A DNA stretch of 62,316 nt from PALSA-1006 sp964532405 (GTDB lineage Bacteria; Pseudomonadota; Gammaproteobacteria; Burkholderiales; Gallionellaceae), in assembly GCA_964532405.1 (NCBI GenBank), contig CAZHIC010000013.1, positions 1 to 62,316 on the forward strand, given 5' to 3'. Below are positions 41,309-50,477 of this stretch, one piece after another. The position numbers were made by a program, and so were the translations under genes. The notes below the pieces were generated by a model that did no database searches, was not told the origin of the DNA, and saw nothing but the letters and a program-made list of their open reading frames with translations. The first letter of the stretch is position 1. Each line of letters opens with the position of its first letter.

Positions 41309-41982
41309 TTTTGTTTCTCCTTAATTTCTCCCGCCGCCCATTTTTCAAGGGAGGAGGGCGCGCTCACCGCAAACAGTGTGTCGCGGTTTACGGAAAAATA
41401 CTGCAAGGCTTTGTTCACCGCCTTGACCACGGCGCGCGGGGTGATGGTTGCTCCCGCCATGTAGTCGAACTGTCCGCCGTCTTTCTTTACTTTCCAATCC
41501 GCCTCTTTATACACTTCGCGCGACTTGCCGTCGAAGCCTTTTATCCATGGATTCTTCGGCAGTTCGATGTAATCGCCCAGACCTGGCGTCTCTTTGTGCG
41601 CCACCACGCGCACGCCAGCCAATTCGCCATTGGCGCGTACGGCGAGGATGAGCGCGATCTTGCCGCTGTAACCGTCCGGCGCGATGGCTTCCAGTACCAC
41701 GGCGGAAGGCTCTCCTTTGAGGCGCGCGCGATAAGCGAGCGTGCTGTCGTCATTACCGAGCAGCGGGTCGGAGGGGATGTTTAGTGAGTCTTGAATGATG
41801 TCGTTGTCGAACAGTGCGGGCGGCACGATCTGGGTGATGAGTTTCAGCTTCTCGGCCTTTTCGCTTTTCACGATTTCGTCATGCGTCAGGAAAAAGGTGG
41901 AGGCCAGTATCGCCGTGCCGATGACGGCAAAGAATACCAGATTGGCGGCGGATTGCAGGCTGGCACGGGCTAGACGTTTCAT
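41305..41982 (-). CDS. rsxG: Rnf/Rsx electron transport complex subunit G
   Basis: The 225 residues have one N-terminal membrane helix and a periplasmic domain with a covalent-FMN motif (DYMAGATITPRAV, the Thr of GATIT). VVAHKETPGLGDYIE and ADWKVKKDGGQFD are conserved in RnfG. The ATG at 41982 overlaps the rsxD stop (ATGA); upstream in-frame codons overlap rsxD and are not part of the gene. Confidence 0.93.
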   Translation of the reverse strand: MKRLARASLQSAANLVFFAVIGTAILASTFFLTHDEIVKSEKAEKLKLITQIVPPALFDNDIIQDSLNIPSDPLLGNDDSTLAYRARLKGEPSAVVLEAIAPDGYSGKIALILAVRANGELAGVRVVAHKETPGLGDYIELPKNPWIKGFDGKSREVYKEADWKVKKDGGQFDYMAGATITPRAVVKAVNKALQYFSVNRDTLFAVSAPSSLEKWAAGEIKEKQK

Positions 41983-43007
41983 TTTCCGCCCCCCTTCTTG
42001 CCGAACACTTTGGGTTGCGTCCACGCGTCGATCAGCGGCACGCAGATATTCATGAACAAAGTGGCGAAGGCGACACCATCGGGGAATCCGCCGAAAGCGC
42101 GGATGAGATAAGTGAGTACGCCCGCGCCAACCGCAAAGATGATCTTGCCTTTTGCGGTGGTGGGTGAGGTGATGGGATCGGTGAGGATAAAGAACGCCCC
42201 TATCATCGCTGCACCGGAGAACCAGTGGAACAACGGGGTAACGTAATGCACCGGGTCGACGAGATGGAAGATGCCCGCAGTGGCAAACAGCGCGACTAGA
42301 TAGGCCAGCGGCAGATGCCAGGTGATGATGCGGTTCAACAGCAGATAGATGCCGCCGATGGCGAAACCGATAGCCACCATCTCGCTGCCTTTGCCCGCCA
42401 AACGCCCGTAGATCGGCATGTCGCGGATGTCATGCACGGAGAGGCCGAGATGCAATTGTGTCTTCAGCGTGTCCAATGGTGTTGCCATCGTTACCGCATC
42501 CAGCGTCAATCCGTTTGGCAACACGCCGTTGAAGATGTAGCCCAGTTGTTCGGCAAAAGACAGCTCGATACCGCCCAGCGCATGCGGCGTGAGCCAGTGC
42601 GTCATATGCACGGGGAAAGAAATGATGAGCACGGCATAACCGATCATCGCCGGGTTGAACGAGTTGTTGCCTAAACCACCGTACAAATGTTTGGATACGG
42701 CAATGGCGAAGGCCGTGCCGACCACCACCATCCACCAGGGCGCCAGCGGCGGGATGGACAGTGCCAGCAGCCAGGCGGTGAGCAGCGCGCTGTTGTCGGA
42801 CAGGAATGGTTTCAGCGGACGCTCGCGCAGTTTGAGCATCGCCGCCTCGGTCGCCAGCGCGGTGATGGAAGCCAGCGTGAGCGACACCAGAATCGCGGGG
42901 CCGAAATACCACACGTACAAGGCGATGGCGGGGACGAGCGCCAGCAAGACCTTGAACATGATCTCGCTGACGCTGCTGGATTTAGTGATGAAGGGGGATA
43001 TCCACAT
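41979..43007 (-). CDS. rsxD: Rnf/Rsx electron transport complex subunit D
   Basis: A multi-pass membrane subunit of 342 residues. SPFITKSSSVSEIMFKVLLALVP starts it. LTLDAVTMATPLD carries the Thr that binds FMN covalently, and GGLGNNSFNPAMIGYA is conserved. The ATG at 43007 is chosen because earlier in-frame ATGs overlap the rsxC 3' end. It sits between rsxC and rsxG. Confidence 0.94.
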   Translation of the reverse strand: MWISPFITKSSSVSEIMFKVLLALVPAIALYVWYFGPAILVSLTLASITALATEAAMLKLRERPLKPFLSDNSALLTAWLLALSIPPLAPWWMVVVGTAFAIAVSKHLYGGLGNNSFNPAMIGYAVLIISFPVHMTHWLTPHALGGIELSFAEQLGYIFNGVLPNGLTLDAVTMATPLDTLKTQLHLGLSVHDIRDMPIYGRLAGKGSEMVAIGFAIGGIYLLLNRIITWHLPLAYLVALFATAGIFHLVDPVHYVTPLFHWFSGAAMIGAFFILTDPITSPTTAKGKIIFAVGAGVLTYLIRAFGGFPDGVAFATLFMNICVPLIDAWTQPKVFGKKGGGK

Positions 43008-43011
43008 GGCG

Positions 43012-44703
43012 TTATTCGTTCTTTCGTTCGGCATCGGAAAGTGCCATTTCATGCGCCTTGGCGCGACGTGCATCGGCCTCGGCCTCGGCCTCGGCGATTT
43101 CGGCTTGTTGTTGCGGGGTCAGTGTTTCGGTGTTCAGCGGCTTGTTTGCGGTGGCCTGTTCTTTGGCGCGCGCCAGTGCCGCGTCGATGCGCTGTTGCAT
43201 GGTGTCGTCCGGGTCGCCGCCGGGGCTAACCGGGGTGAGCGGTGGTTCGACTGCCGCTGCGGCTTTCGCGGCTTGTGCGGCTTTTTCTTTTTGAGCCAGC
43301 TTCTCGGCCTTTTCCTGCTTCTCGCGTTCGATGCGTAACTGGCGGAACTCGTGCCGCTCGCGCGCGATTTCGGCGGCCTGGCTTTCCTGTTCGCGCGCCC
43401 AGATTTCGCTCTTGGCGTAGCGGTAGTAATTCACCAGCGGGATGTTGCTCGGGCACACGTAGGCGCAAGCGCCGCACTCGATGCAGTCGAACAGATGGAA
43501 TTCCTGCGCCTTGCCGAAATTGTTTGCCTTGGCGAACCAGAATAAATCTTGCGGTTGCAAATCCGCGGGACATACTTCGGCGCAACGCGTGCAGCGTATG
43601 CACGGTAGTGCGGGTTTGGGCGGCGGGAACAGCGCGGGCGATGATGCGATGATGCAATTGGCGGCCTTGGTGATACCCACTGTGGCAGCAGGGAGTTGCA
43701 CGCCCATCATCGGACCGCCCATGATGTGTTTGTCGGTGTCGGAACGACTGCCCGACTGTGCGACCAGCTCATCGACCGGCGTGCCGAGCAGCACTTCATA
43801 GTTCTGCGCGCGCTCGACATTGCCGGTGACGGTGACGATGCGCGACAGCAGCGGCTCGCCGTGCGCGATAGCGCGCCATGCACAGTAGGCGGTGGCGACG
43901 TTGAAGCATTGGACGCCCTTTTCGGTGGAGCGCACACCTGCCGCGACTTCGATGCCGGTGAGGATGCGGATGAGTTGCTTGGCGCCGCCGCTCGGATAGA
44001 TCGTCGGCACGGCGATCACTTGCATGTGTTCGTGCTTGTCGTCGATCACGGCCTGGCGCATCGCGGCGATGGCTTCCGGTTTATTGTCCTCGATGCCTAT
44101 CAATACCTCTTCCGCATATAGCAGCTCTCGCAACACTTCCGCACCGCGCAGGATGTCGGAAGCGCGTTCGCGCATCAGCATGTCGTCGCAGGTGATGTAA
44201 GGCTCGCACTCCGCGCCGTTGAGCACCATGGTCTTGATCTTGTGCTGGTTGGAATACGCTTTCACGTCGCTGGGGAATACCGCACCACCCAGACCGACGA
44301 CTCCCGCTTGTCTGAGCAAGTGGCGCAGCTCGGTGTGCGGAGTCTGTTTATAGTCAACGCCGCCGTGGGGGACCCATTCATCTTTGCCATCGGGAATGAG
44401 GGTCACACACAAGTCGGGCAGGCCGGAGTGATGCGTGACCAGCTGCATGTCGATGGCACTGACCGTGCCGGAAGTGGGGGCGTGCGCCGCACTGGAGAGA
44501 CGCCCTTCCGGCCTGCCGATCAGCTGGCCTTTCAACACGCGCTCGCCGACTTGAACCACGGGTTTAGCACACGCGCCGACATGCTGATGCAGCGGAATGA
44601 GCAGTTTTGACGGCATTGCCGCTTGGGCGATGGGCGTGCGCGTCGATTCATCTTTGTGTGTGGGCGGATGTACCCCGCCGTGGAATTTGAAGGCTGCTTT
44701 CAT
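43012..44703 (-). CDS. rsxC: Rnf/Rsx electron transport complex subunit C
   Basis: The 563 residues begin KAAFKFHGGVHPPTHKDES. The SLBB-like and NADH/FMN-binding region contains VGLGGAVFPSDVK and LNGAECEPYITCDD. Two [4Fe-4S] motifs are at CIRCTRCAEVCP and CIECGACAYVCPSNIP. A charged Ala/Glu/Lys-rich C-terminal tail of ~120 residues follows, common and variable in RnfC. It is the NADH-side membrane-peripheral subunit. The ATG at 44703 overlaps the rsxB stop. Confidence 0.94.
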   Translation of the reverse strand: MKAAFKFHGGVHPPTHKDESTRTPIAQAAMPSKLLIPLHQHVGACAKPVVQVGERVLKGQLIGRPEGRLSSAAHAPTSGTVSAIDMQLVTHHSGLPDLCVTLIPDGKDEWVPHGGVDYKQTPHTELRHLLRQAGVVGLGGAVFPSDVKAYSNQHKIKTMVLNGAECEPYITCDDMLMRERASDILRGAEVLRELLYAEEVLIGIEDNKPEAIAAMRQAVIDDKHEHMQVIAVPTIYPSGGAKQLIRILTGIEVAAGVRSTEKGVQCFNVATAYCAWRAIAHGEPLLSRIVTVTGNVERAQNYEVLLGTPVDELVAQSGSRSDTDKHIMGGPMMGVQLPAATVGITKAANCIIASSPALFPPPKPALPCIRCTRCAEVCPADLQPQDLFWFAKANNFGKAQEFHLFDCIECGACAYVCPSNIPLVNYYRYAKSEIWAREQESQAAEIARERHEFRQLRIEREKQEKAEKLAQKEKAAQAAKAAAAVEPPLTPVSPGGDPDDTMQQRIDAALARAKEQATANKPLNTETLTPQQQAEIAEAEAEADARRAKAHEMALSDAERKNE

Positions 44704-45248
44704 GCCGCAGCCTGAATGGGAAATACCGGATAGCGCCATTTCCAGTTGGTGATGTCTTCCCCGATGGGCAACATACTGATGCAATCGACCGGGCAGGGGG
44801 CAACGCACAATTCGCAACCCGTGCATTCTTGCGCGATGATGGTGTGCATTTGCTTCGCCGCTCCCGCGATGGCATCCACCGGGCAAGCCTGAAGGCACAG
44901 CGTGCAGCCGATGCAAGTGTTCTCGTCGATGAACGCGACCGACTTGGCTTTGGGCGCGGCACCTGCGCCGAACGGGATAAATTCTTTGCCGAGCAAATCG
45001 GCCAGTTTATGGATACCCTCTTCGCCGCCGGGCGGGCACTTGTTGATCTCGGTTTCTCCGGCGGCAATGGCTGTCGCATAAGGCTTGCAGCCCGGATAGC
45101 CGCACTGGCCACACTGCGTCTGCGGCAGTACCGCGTCGATCTTGTCGACCAGCGGATTGCCTTGCACCTTGAATTTGATTGCGGAGAAGCCCAGCACCGC
45201 GCCCAAGAACAAGGCGATGCCGATCATCACCAGGAGCGCAACAATCAT
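44700..45248 (-). CDS. rsxB: Rnf/Rsx electron transport complex subunit B
   Basis: The 182 residues have an N-terminal membrane helix, a [4Fe-4S] domain (LPQTQCGQCGYPGCKPYA) and two ferredoxin clusters (CIGCTLCLQACPVDAI and CTGCELCVAPCPVDCI). RnfB takes electrons from ferredoxin. The start at 45248 overlaps the rsxA stop; the longer open frame upstream overlaps rsxA and is rejected. Confidence 0.94.
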   Translation of the reverse strand: MIVALLVMIGIALFLGAVLGFSAIKFKVQGNPLVDKIDAVLPQTQCGQCGYPGCKPYATAIAAGETEINKCPPGGEEGIHKLADLLGKEFIPFGAGAAPKAKSVAFIDENTCIGCTLCLQACPVDAIAGAAKQMHTIIAQECTGCELCVAPCPVDCISMLPIGEDITNWKWRYPVFPIQAAA

Positions 45249-45820
45249 TTCACCAAGCCTGAGAAACCCATGAAAGAAAGACTCATCAGTCCGGCAGTCA
45301 CCATGGCGATGGCCGAGCCTTTGAAGATGCCGGGCACGTCTGCGCCCTCCAGTCGTTCGCGAATGCCGGCGAACATGATCATCACCATGGTAAAGCCCAT
45401 CGCCCCGCCGAAGCCGAACAGCAGCGATTCCATGAAGTCGTGTTTGGCTTGCACATTGAGCAGCGGAATGCCGAGCACGGCGCAATTGGTGGTAATCAGC
45501 GGCAGATAGATGCCCAGCACCTGATACAAGGCCGGGCTGGTTTTTTGCACCACCATCTCGGTGAACTGCACGATGCCCGCGATGACCACGATGAACGACA
45601 GCGTGGTGAGATAAGCGAGGTCGGGGCCGAGCAGGTAATGCTGGATGAGGTAGCTGGTACCGGAGCCTAGCGTCAGCACGAAAGTGGTTGCCGCGCCCAT
45701 GCCGACGGCGGCCTCAAGTTTTTTGGAAACCCCCATGAACGGGCACAGCCCGAGTATCTTCACCATCACGATGTTGTTGACGAACACCGTGCTGACGAGA
45801 ATGAGTATGTATTCGGTCAT
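45245..45820 (-). CDS. rsxA: Rnf/Rsx electron transport complex subunit A
   Basis: The 191 residues form six helices: MTEYILILVSTVFVNNIVMVKILGLCPFMGVSKKLE (quoted in part) and LITTNCAVLGIPLLN are RnfA marks; conserved Cys residues in helices 1 and 4 match those proposed to bind a [2Fe-2S] cluster between RnfA and RnfE. It is the first gene of the rsxABCDGE-nth operon. Confidence 0.94.
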   Translation of the reverse strand: MTEYILILVSTVFVNNIVMVKILGLCPFMGVSKKLEAAVGMGAATTFVLTLGSGTSYLIQHYLLGPDLAYLTTLSFIVVIAGIVQFTEMVVQKTSPALYQVLGIYLPLITTNCAVLGIPLLNVQAKHDFMESLLFGFGGAMGFTMVMIMFAGIRERLEGADVPGIFKGSAIAMVTAGLMSLSFMGFSGLVK

Positions 45821-46080
45821 TCACTTTCCTCTAACGAGCTCAGCAAAATGCTGCCCCTGAAATAATATCGTTACGCCCGTTTCCGTCTTCCGTGCGTGGT
45901 TGTTGCCGACTTGTCGGCTCTACAACCACGGCCCACCCCCTGCGGGTGCAACCTTCCCCGCAAACGAGGGAAGGGGAAAACGACTCGCTGCGCGAGTATT
46001 ACCCTTGGCGAAGGCAGCGATTATCCGCCGATTTATTGCATGCTTCAACCGCGTTTCTGGAATATGGATATTCCCAAAAG
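45821..46080. other. Intergenic region with hairpins, rsxA / kup
   Basis: A 260-bp gap after kup and before rsxA (both minus strand). It contains a hairpin with CGTGGTTGT (45895-45903) / ACAACCACG (45922-45930) and an inner GCCGAC/GTCGGC stem, then a Pro-codon-like low-complexity CTTCCCCGCAAACGAGGGAAGGGG palindrome and CTCGCTGCGCGAG. The rsx promoter should lie near 45830-45890. No ORF is supported. Confidence 0.5.
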
Positions 46081-47952
46081 TTAAATTTCAACGCGCGTAC
46101 CCATTTCGATCACGCGGTTGGTCGGAATTTTGAAGAAATCCGCCGCGTGCATGGCATTTTTGGACATGGCGATGAACAGCCGCTCACGCCATTTCATCAT
46201 GCCGGGATTGGGGCTGGAGACGATCATGGCACGCGATATAAAGAACGATGTGGACATCATGTCGAAGGGCAGTCCGCGCGTAGCACATAGTTCCATAACA
46301 ACCGGAATATCCGGCGCTTCCATAAAGCCGTAGAAAACACGCACCCGAAAAAAGTTTTTGCCCATATCGTCGATCAGCAAGCGATTGCCTTGAGTGACGT
46401 AAGGTTTGTCCTCGATGATGACGGTGAGCAGAATGTTGCGTTCATGCAGCACCTGATTGTGTTTGAGGTTGTGCAGCAAGGCAGAGGGGGCGCCTTCGCC
46501 AACGTTCGCCAGAAAGATCGCGGTGCCCTGTACCCGATTGATGCTGTCGTGCCCATCCAGCACCACCTTGATGGGCACGGCTTGCCGTGCGATCTCGGCG
46601 AATAACAACTTGCGCCCGCGTTTCCAGGTGGTGAGCAGGGTAAAAGAAATGACCGCGATGCACAGCGGAAACCAACCGCCCTGCGGAATCTTCATGGCGT
46701 TGGCGGCAAAGTAAGTCAAGTCCACGAGCAATAGGGCAGAGATTAGCGGTATGGCAATGGCCAGCGGCCATTGCCAGTACAACACAATCACAAAGGCGAT
46801 CAATATTGTGGTGATGGTCATGGTGCCGGTGACGGCGATGCCATAAGCGGCAGCCAAATTACTGGAACTCTGGAAGGCAAGAACCAGAAATATGACCGCC
46901 AGATAAAGCGTCCAGTTGGTGAAGGGCACATAGATCTGTCCTTGCGCTTTGTCGGAGGTCTGACGAATCTCCATACGCGGCAAAAATCCCATTTGTACCG
47001 ATTGGCTGGCTACGGAAAAAGCACCGGAAATGACGGATTGCGAAGCGATCACTGTGGCGGCGGTGGCGAGCAACACCATCGGCATCAGCGCCCATGCCGG
47101 GGCGAGCAGGTAAAACGGATTTTCGATGGCCTGCGGGTTGTGCAGCAACAGTGCCCCTTGACCGAAATAATTCAACACCAGTGCGGGTAGCACGAAGGAA
47201 AACCATGCCAGACGAATCGGATATTTACCGAAGTGTCCCATGTCGGCATACAAGGCTTCGCCACCGGTGATGGCAAGCACGATGGAGCCCATCGCCAGAA
47301 AGGATACCCACAGGTCTGCGCTCAGGAATTGGTAAGCATAGGCCGGATTGAGTGCCCACAACACTTGCGGGCTTTTTGCTATGGACAGAGCGCCCAACAC
47401 TCCTAGGCAGATAAACCAGATAACCATGATCGGGCCGAAGGCCATGCCTACCAAGCCGGTGCCGCGTTTCTGGATGAGAAACAGCCCGGTTAAAACGACA
47501 ATGGTGATAGGCAATATGTAGCTGCTGAACTGGTGCGAAATCACATCCAGCCCCTCGACTGCCGAAAGCACCGAGATGGCCGGAGTAATCATGCCGTCGC
47601 CGAAAAACAGCGCGGCGGCAAACACGCCGAGCACGGTGATGAACCATTTTGTTTTGGGGCTTTGCGCAGTCAGTTCGCTCACCAAGGCCAGCAAGGCCAT
47701 CGAGCCGCCTTCGCCACGGTTGTCCGCGCGCATGATGATAATCACATACTTGAGAGTCACCAGCAGCATGATCGTCCAGAACATTACCGACAGCACACCG
47801 AGGATATTGGCTTCGACCACCGGTAACGGATGATGCCCGGCGAAGGTCTCTTTCAATGCGTACAGCGGGCTGGTGCCGATGTCGCCAAACACCACACCGA
47901 TTGCGCCCAGCGCGAGTGTGGATAGTTTTTGTTTCGTCTGCGTGTTACTCAT
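46081..47952 (-). CDS. kup: Low-affinity potassium transporter Kup
   Basis: A transporter of 623 residues with twelve helices in the first ~430 residues and a cytoplasmic C-terminal region. KLSTLALGAIGVVFGDIGTSPLYALKE (quoted in part) near the start is the KUP/HAK/KT signature, and NRGEGGSMALLALV follows. It imports K+ with protons. The ATG at 47952 has AGGGGAGCGGA upstream; the frame upstream is not needed. Confidence 0.95.
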   Translation of the reverse strand: MSNTQTKQKLSTLALGAIGVVFGDIGTSPLYALKETFAGHHPLPVVEANILGVLSVMFWTIMLLVTLKYVIIIMRADNRGEGGSMALLALVSELTAQSPKTKWFITVLGVFAAALFFGDGMITPAISVLSAVEGLDVISHQFSSYILPITIVVLTGLFLIQKRGTGLVGMAFGPIMVIWFICLGVLGALSIAKSPQVLWALNPAYAYQFLSADLWVSFLAMGSIVLAITGGEALYADMGHFGKYPIRLAWFSFVLPALVLNYFGQGALLLHNPQAIENPFYLLAPAWALMPMVLLATAATVIASQSVISGAFSVASQSVQMGFLPRMEIRQTSDKAQGQIYVPFTNWTLYLAVIFLVLAFQSSSNLAAAYGIAVTGTMTITTILIAFVIVLYWQWPLAIAIPLISALLLVDLTYFAANAMKIPQGGWFPLCIAVISFTLLTTWKRGRKLLFAEIARQAVPIKVVLDGHDSINRVQGTAIFLANVGEGAPSALLHNLKHNQVLHERNILLTVIIEDKPYVTQGNRLLIDDMGKNFFRVRVFYGFMEAPDIPVVMELCATRGLPFDMMSTSFFISRAMIVSSPNPGMMKWRERLFIAMSKNAMHAADFFKIPTNRVIEMGTRVEI

Positions 47953-48113
47953 TCCGCTCCCCTTTGTTTCTTCTCTGCGGAAGATTGGGGCGGCACGATA
48001 CGCCTGCATTAGGGTGAATGCAATTCGACCTTGTCAAAGGTTGGGTGGTGATACATTATTTGGCATAAAATCAAACACTCGCGTTTCGCTGCAAGCAAAT
48101 AACCGGGGTATTT

Positions 48114-48486
48114 ATGGCACTTGCTTGGAACGAGATACGCAGTCGCGCATTGGCATTCTCCAAACGTTGGGAACACGAAACATCGGAAGATGCCGAAGCC
48201 AAAGCGTTCTGGACAGAGTTTCTCAACGTTTTCGGCATCGACCGCAAGCGCGTTGCCAGCTTTGAAGAACCCGTCAAAAAACTCGGCGACACACAGGGTT
48301 ACATCGACCTGTTCTGGAAAGGCGTCATGCTGTCGAGCACAAGTCGCGCGGAAAAGACTTGGACAAAGCCTACATTCAAGCACCCGATTACTTCCCCGGC
48401 ATTAAAGAGCGCGACCTGCCGAAATACGTGCTGGTGTCCGACTTCGCCCGTTTTCGGCTCTACGATTTGGAAGCACTCCCCTCACT
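48114..48486 (+). pseudogene. 5' remnant of an MmeI-like (type IIG) restriction-methyltransferase gene
   Basis: The first frame reads MALAWNEIRSRALAFSKRW, EDAEAKAFWTEFLNVFGIDRKRVASFEE and QGYIDLFWKGVML, the N-terminus of MmeI-type proteins. At about 48333 one base appears missing; the next frame continues EHKSRGKDLDKAY, DYFPGIKERDLPKYVLVSDFARFRLYDLEALPS. Homology then stops at a C-rich intergenic sequence, so more than 80% of the gene is gone. The remnant starts about 160 bp from the kup start. Confidence 0.75.
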
Positions 48487-48560
48487 CCAACCCTCTCCCC
48501 GCAGCATTCCACGGGGCAATTACAGATACATTGCACTAGCTGGTTTAATTGTATTTCACG

Positions 48561-49601
48561 CTATTGGGCTTTGACCGCCGCAACGCACTCCGCAACCAAG
48601 TCCCAACCCCGATAGATCATGCCGCTGTACATCTGCACCAGAGCAGCGCCCGCCCGCATTTTTTCCTGCGCGTGTTCGCCTTTGAGGATGCCGCCCACGC
48701 CGATGATGGGCAACGCGCTACCTCGACCTTGCCCGGCACAGGCGTTCAATTCGGCGGCAAGTTGGCGGATGACGGCGGTAGATTTTTCACGCACGGGCGC
48801 GCCGCTCAAGCCGCCGGTTTCGTTGCCGTGCGGCAAGTTTTCCACGCCTTCGCGCGACAAGGTGGTGTTGGTGGCGATCACGCCGTCGATGCTGTATTTG
48901 ATGAACAGCGCGGCAATGTTCTTGATTTGATCTGCGTCGAGGTCGGGCGCGATTTTTACCGCCAGCGGCACATATTTCCCGTGCTGCTGCGCCAGTTTTT
49001 CCTGTTCCGCTTTTAGTTGTCCGAGCAAGGCATCCAACTCATCGCCGCCCTGCAACTGGCGCAGATTTTTGGTGTTGGGCGAGGAGATGTTGATGGCGAC
49101 GTAGCTGGCGTGCGCATACACCTTGCGCAGGCCGATGAGGTAATCGTCCGCTGCTTTCTCAATTGGCGTGTCGGCGTTCTTGCCGATGTTGATGCCGAGG
49201 ACGCCCTTGAATTTTGCGCGTTTCACGTTCTCGACCAGCGCATCTACGCCGCCATTGTTGAAGCCCATGCGATTGATGATGGCCTGCGCTTCGGGCAGGC
49301 GAAACAGACGTGGCTTGGGGTTGCCGAATTGCGGGCGCGGCGTGACCGTACCGATCTCGATGAAGCCGAAGCCGAGTGCGGCGAGTGCGTCGATGTATGC
49401 GCCGTTCTTGTCCAGGCCTGCTGCCAGTCCCACCGGATTGGGGAAGGTGATGCCCATCACGGTGCGCGGATCACTCGCCGGACGTTTGACGAGCAGGGGC
49501 AGTGTGCCTAAGCAATGCGCGGCCTTCAGCGCATTGAGCGTGGCATGGTGGGCGGTCTCGGGATCGAGGGAAAACAGGGCGGGGCGTAGTAGCTGGAACA
49601 T
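48561..49601 (-). CDS. pyrD: Dihydroorotate dehydrogenase (quinone), class 2
   Basis: The 346 residues include the N-terminal membrane-associating helices (LLRPALFSLDPETAHHATLNAL, quoted in part) typical of class 2, then NPVGLAAGLDKNG, NRMGFNNGG, NISSPNTKNLR with the catalytic Ser and IIGVGGI. It oxidises dihydroorotate in pyrimidine synthesis and reduces ubiquinone. It is followed on the other side by a decayed restriction gene. Confidence 0.96.
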   Translation of the reverse strand: MFQLLRPALFSLDPETAHHATLNALKAAHCLGTLPLLVKRPASDPRTVMGITFPNPVGLAAGLDKNGAYIDALAALGFGFIEIGTVTPRPQFGNPKPRLFRLPEAQAIINRMGFNNGGVDALVENVKRAKFKGVLGINIGKNADTPIEKAADDYLIGLRKVYAHASYVAINISSPNTKNLRQLQGGDELDALLGQLKAEQEKLAQQHGKYVPLAVKIAPDLDADQIKNIAALFIKYSIDGVIATNTTLSREGVENLPHGNETGGLSGAPVREKSTAVIRQLAAELNACAGQGRGSALPIIGVGGILKGEHAQEKMRAGAALVQMYSGMIYRGWDLVAECVAAVKAQ

Positions 49602-49604
49602 GGA

Positions 49605-50477
49605 TCAGTCTTTTGTGATAACGGGAATAGGGAAGGGTTTTTTCTTGAACACTTGGGCGCGTTTTTTACCGCGCCATTGTTCGGCGATGACATCGCCCAA
49701 CTGCAAACACAGCAGGCCGAATGTGGTGATCAATAACGTGAAGAGCCAGGCTGACGTTGCGATGTAGAGCGCACCGCCCGCGAGCTTATAGACGGAGAGC
49801 GTGCCGCCACTCATCAGTATGCCGGATGCGATACCGAGCACGACGCGACTCCAGTCGCCATTTTGCAGGCCGGAGAAAACGGTGCTTTCGTGCCACAGCA
49901 ATTGCAGGGCGATCAACAGCAGCAGCGGGGATAGCCACAGCAACCAGGCGAGTTGCACCGTCCAGACAGCGCCGCCCAGCAAGCCGACGAGTGTGGCGAG
50001 CAGGAGTAGCGATGCGACTGGTTCTGACTGTGCGGCGGGTACGGCGAAAGTGCGTGTGAGGCTCCGCAATAATGCAGGAAAGCCGGATAGCCACAGGCGT
50101 GTGATGAGCACGGCGGGCAATAACATGCTGCCAAAGAGCGCGGCGAGCAGCATCTCGGCAGGGCGCGAGAGCGGGCTGACCCACAATGGTGAAAAGGCGT
50201 TCAAATAGACCAGCAGTGCGCACAACAACGCGCCGCTTGCACTGAGCCAAAGTGTGTAACGGGTCTGTGTGCGCAACAGGCTGGAGCCGCTGCGACGAAA
50301 GCTGAGCGTGTCCAGCAGATAAGTAAAGGCCAACAAGACGAATCCGCTGAGCAAGGCAGGCAGGACGAAGTTGCCGCTAATAGCATTTGCTTGCGGCCAT
50401 TCTTGATCGGACAAAAGGAGAGCTAAGGGCGGGAATAGCAATACGATGGAAACGAACAGGGAGAGGCGAATTTTCAT
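49605..50477 (-). CDS. Uncharacterised multi-pass membrane protein
   Basis: The 290 residues contain about eight hydrophobic helices (ILVFVSIVLLFPPLALLL-like start, here LSLFVSIVLLFPPLALLL) and a basic C-terminal tail GKKRAQVFKKKPF. No family was recognised. The ATG at 50477 overlaps the bpt stop (ATGA), so it belongs to the aat-bpt operon and ends four bases before pyrD begins. A link to the N-degron enzymes is only positional. Confidence 0.65.
   Translation of the reverse strand: MKIRLSLFVSIVLLFPPLALLLSDQEWPQANAISGNFVLPALLSGFVLLAFTYLLDTLSFRRSGSSLLRTQTRYTLWLSASGALLCALLVYLNAFSPLWVSPLSRPAEMLLAALFGSMLLPAVLITRLWLSGFPALLRSLTRTFAVPAAQSEPVASLLLLATLVGLLGGAVWTVQLAWLLWLSPLLLLIALQLLWHESTVFSGLQNGDWSRVVLGIASGILMSGGTLSVYKLAGGALYIATSAWLFTLLITTFGLLCLQLGDVIAEQWRGKKRAQVFKKKPFPIPVITKD

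Noticed and set aside
44704..45485. Extended starts for rsxC and rsxB
   Set aside because: Both extensions lie inside the upstream rsx gene in a different frame; ATGA overlaps give the natural starts.
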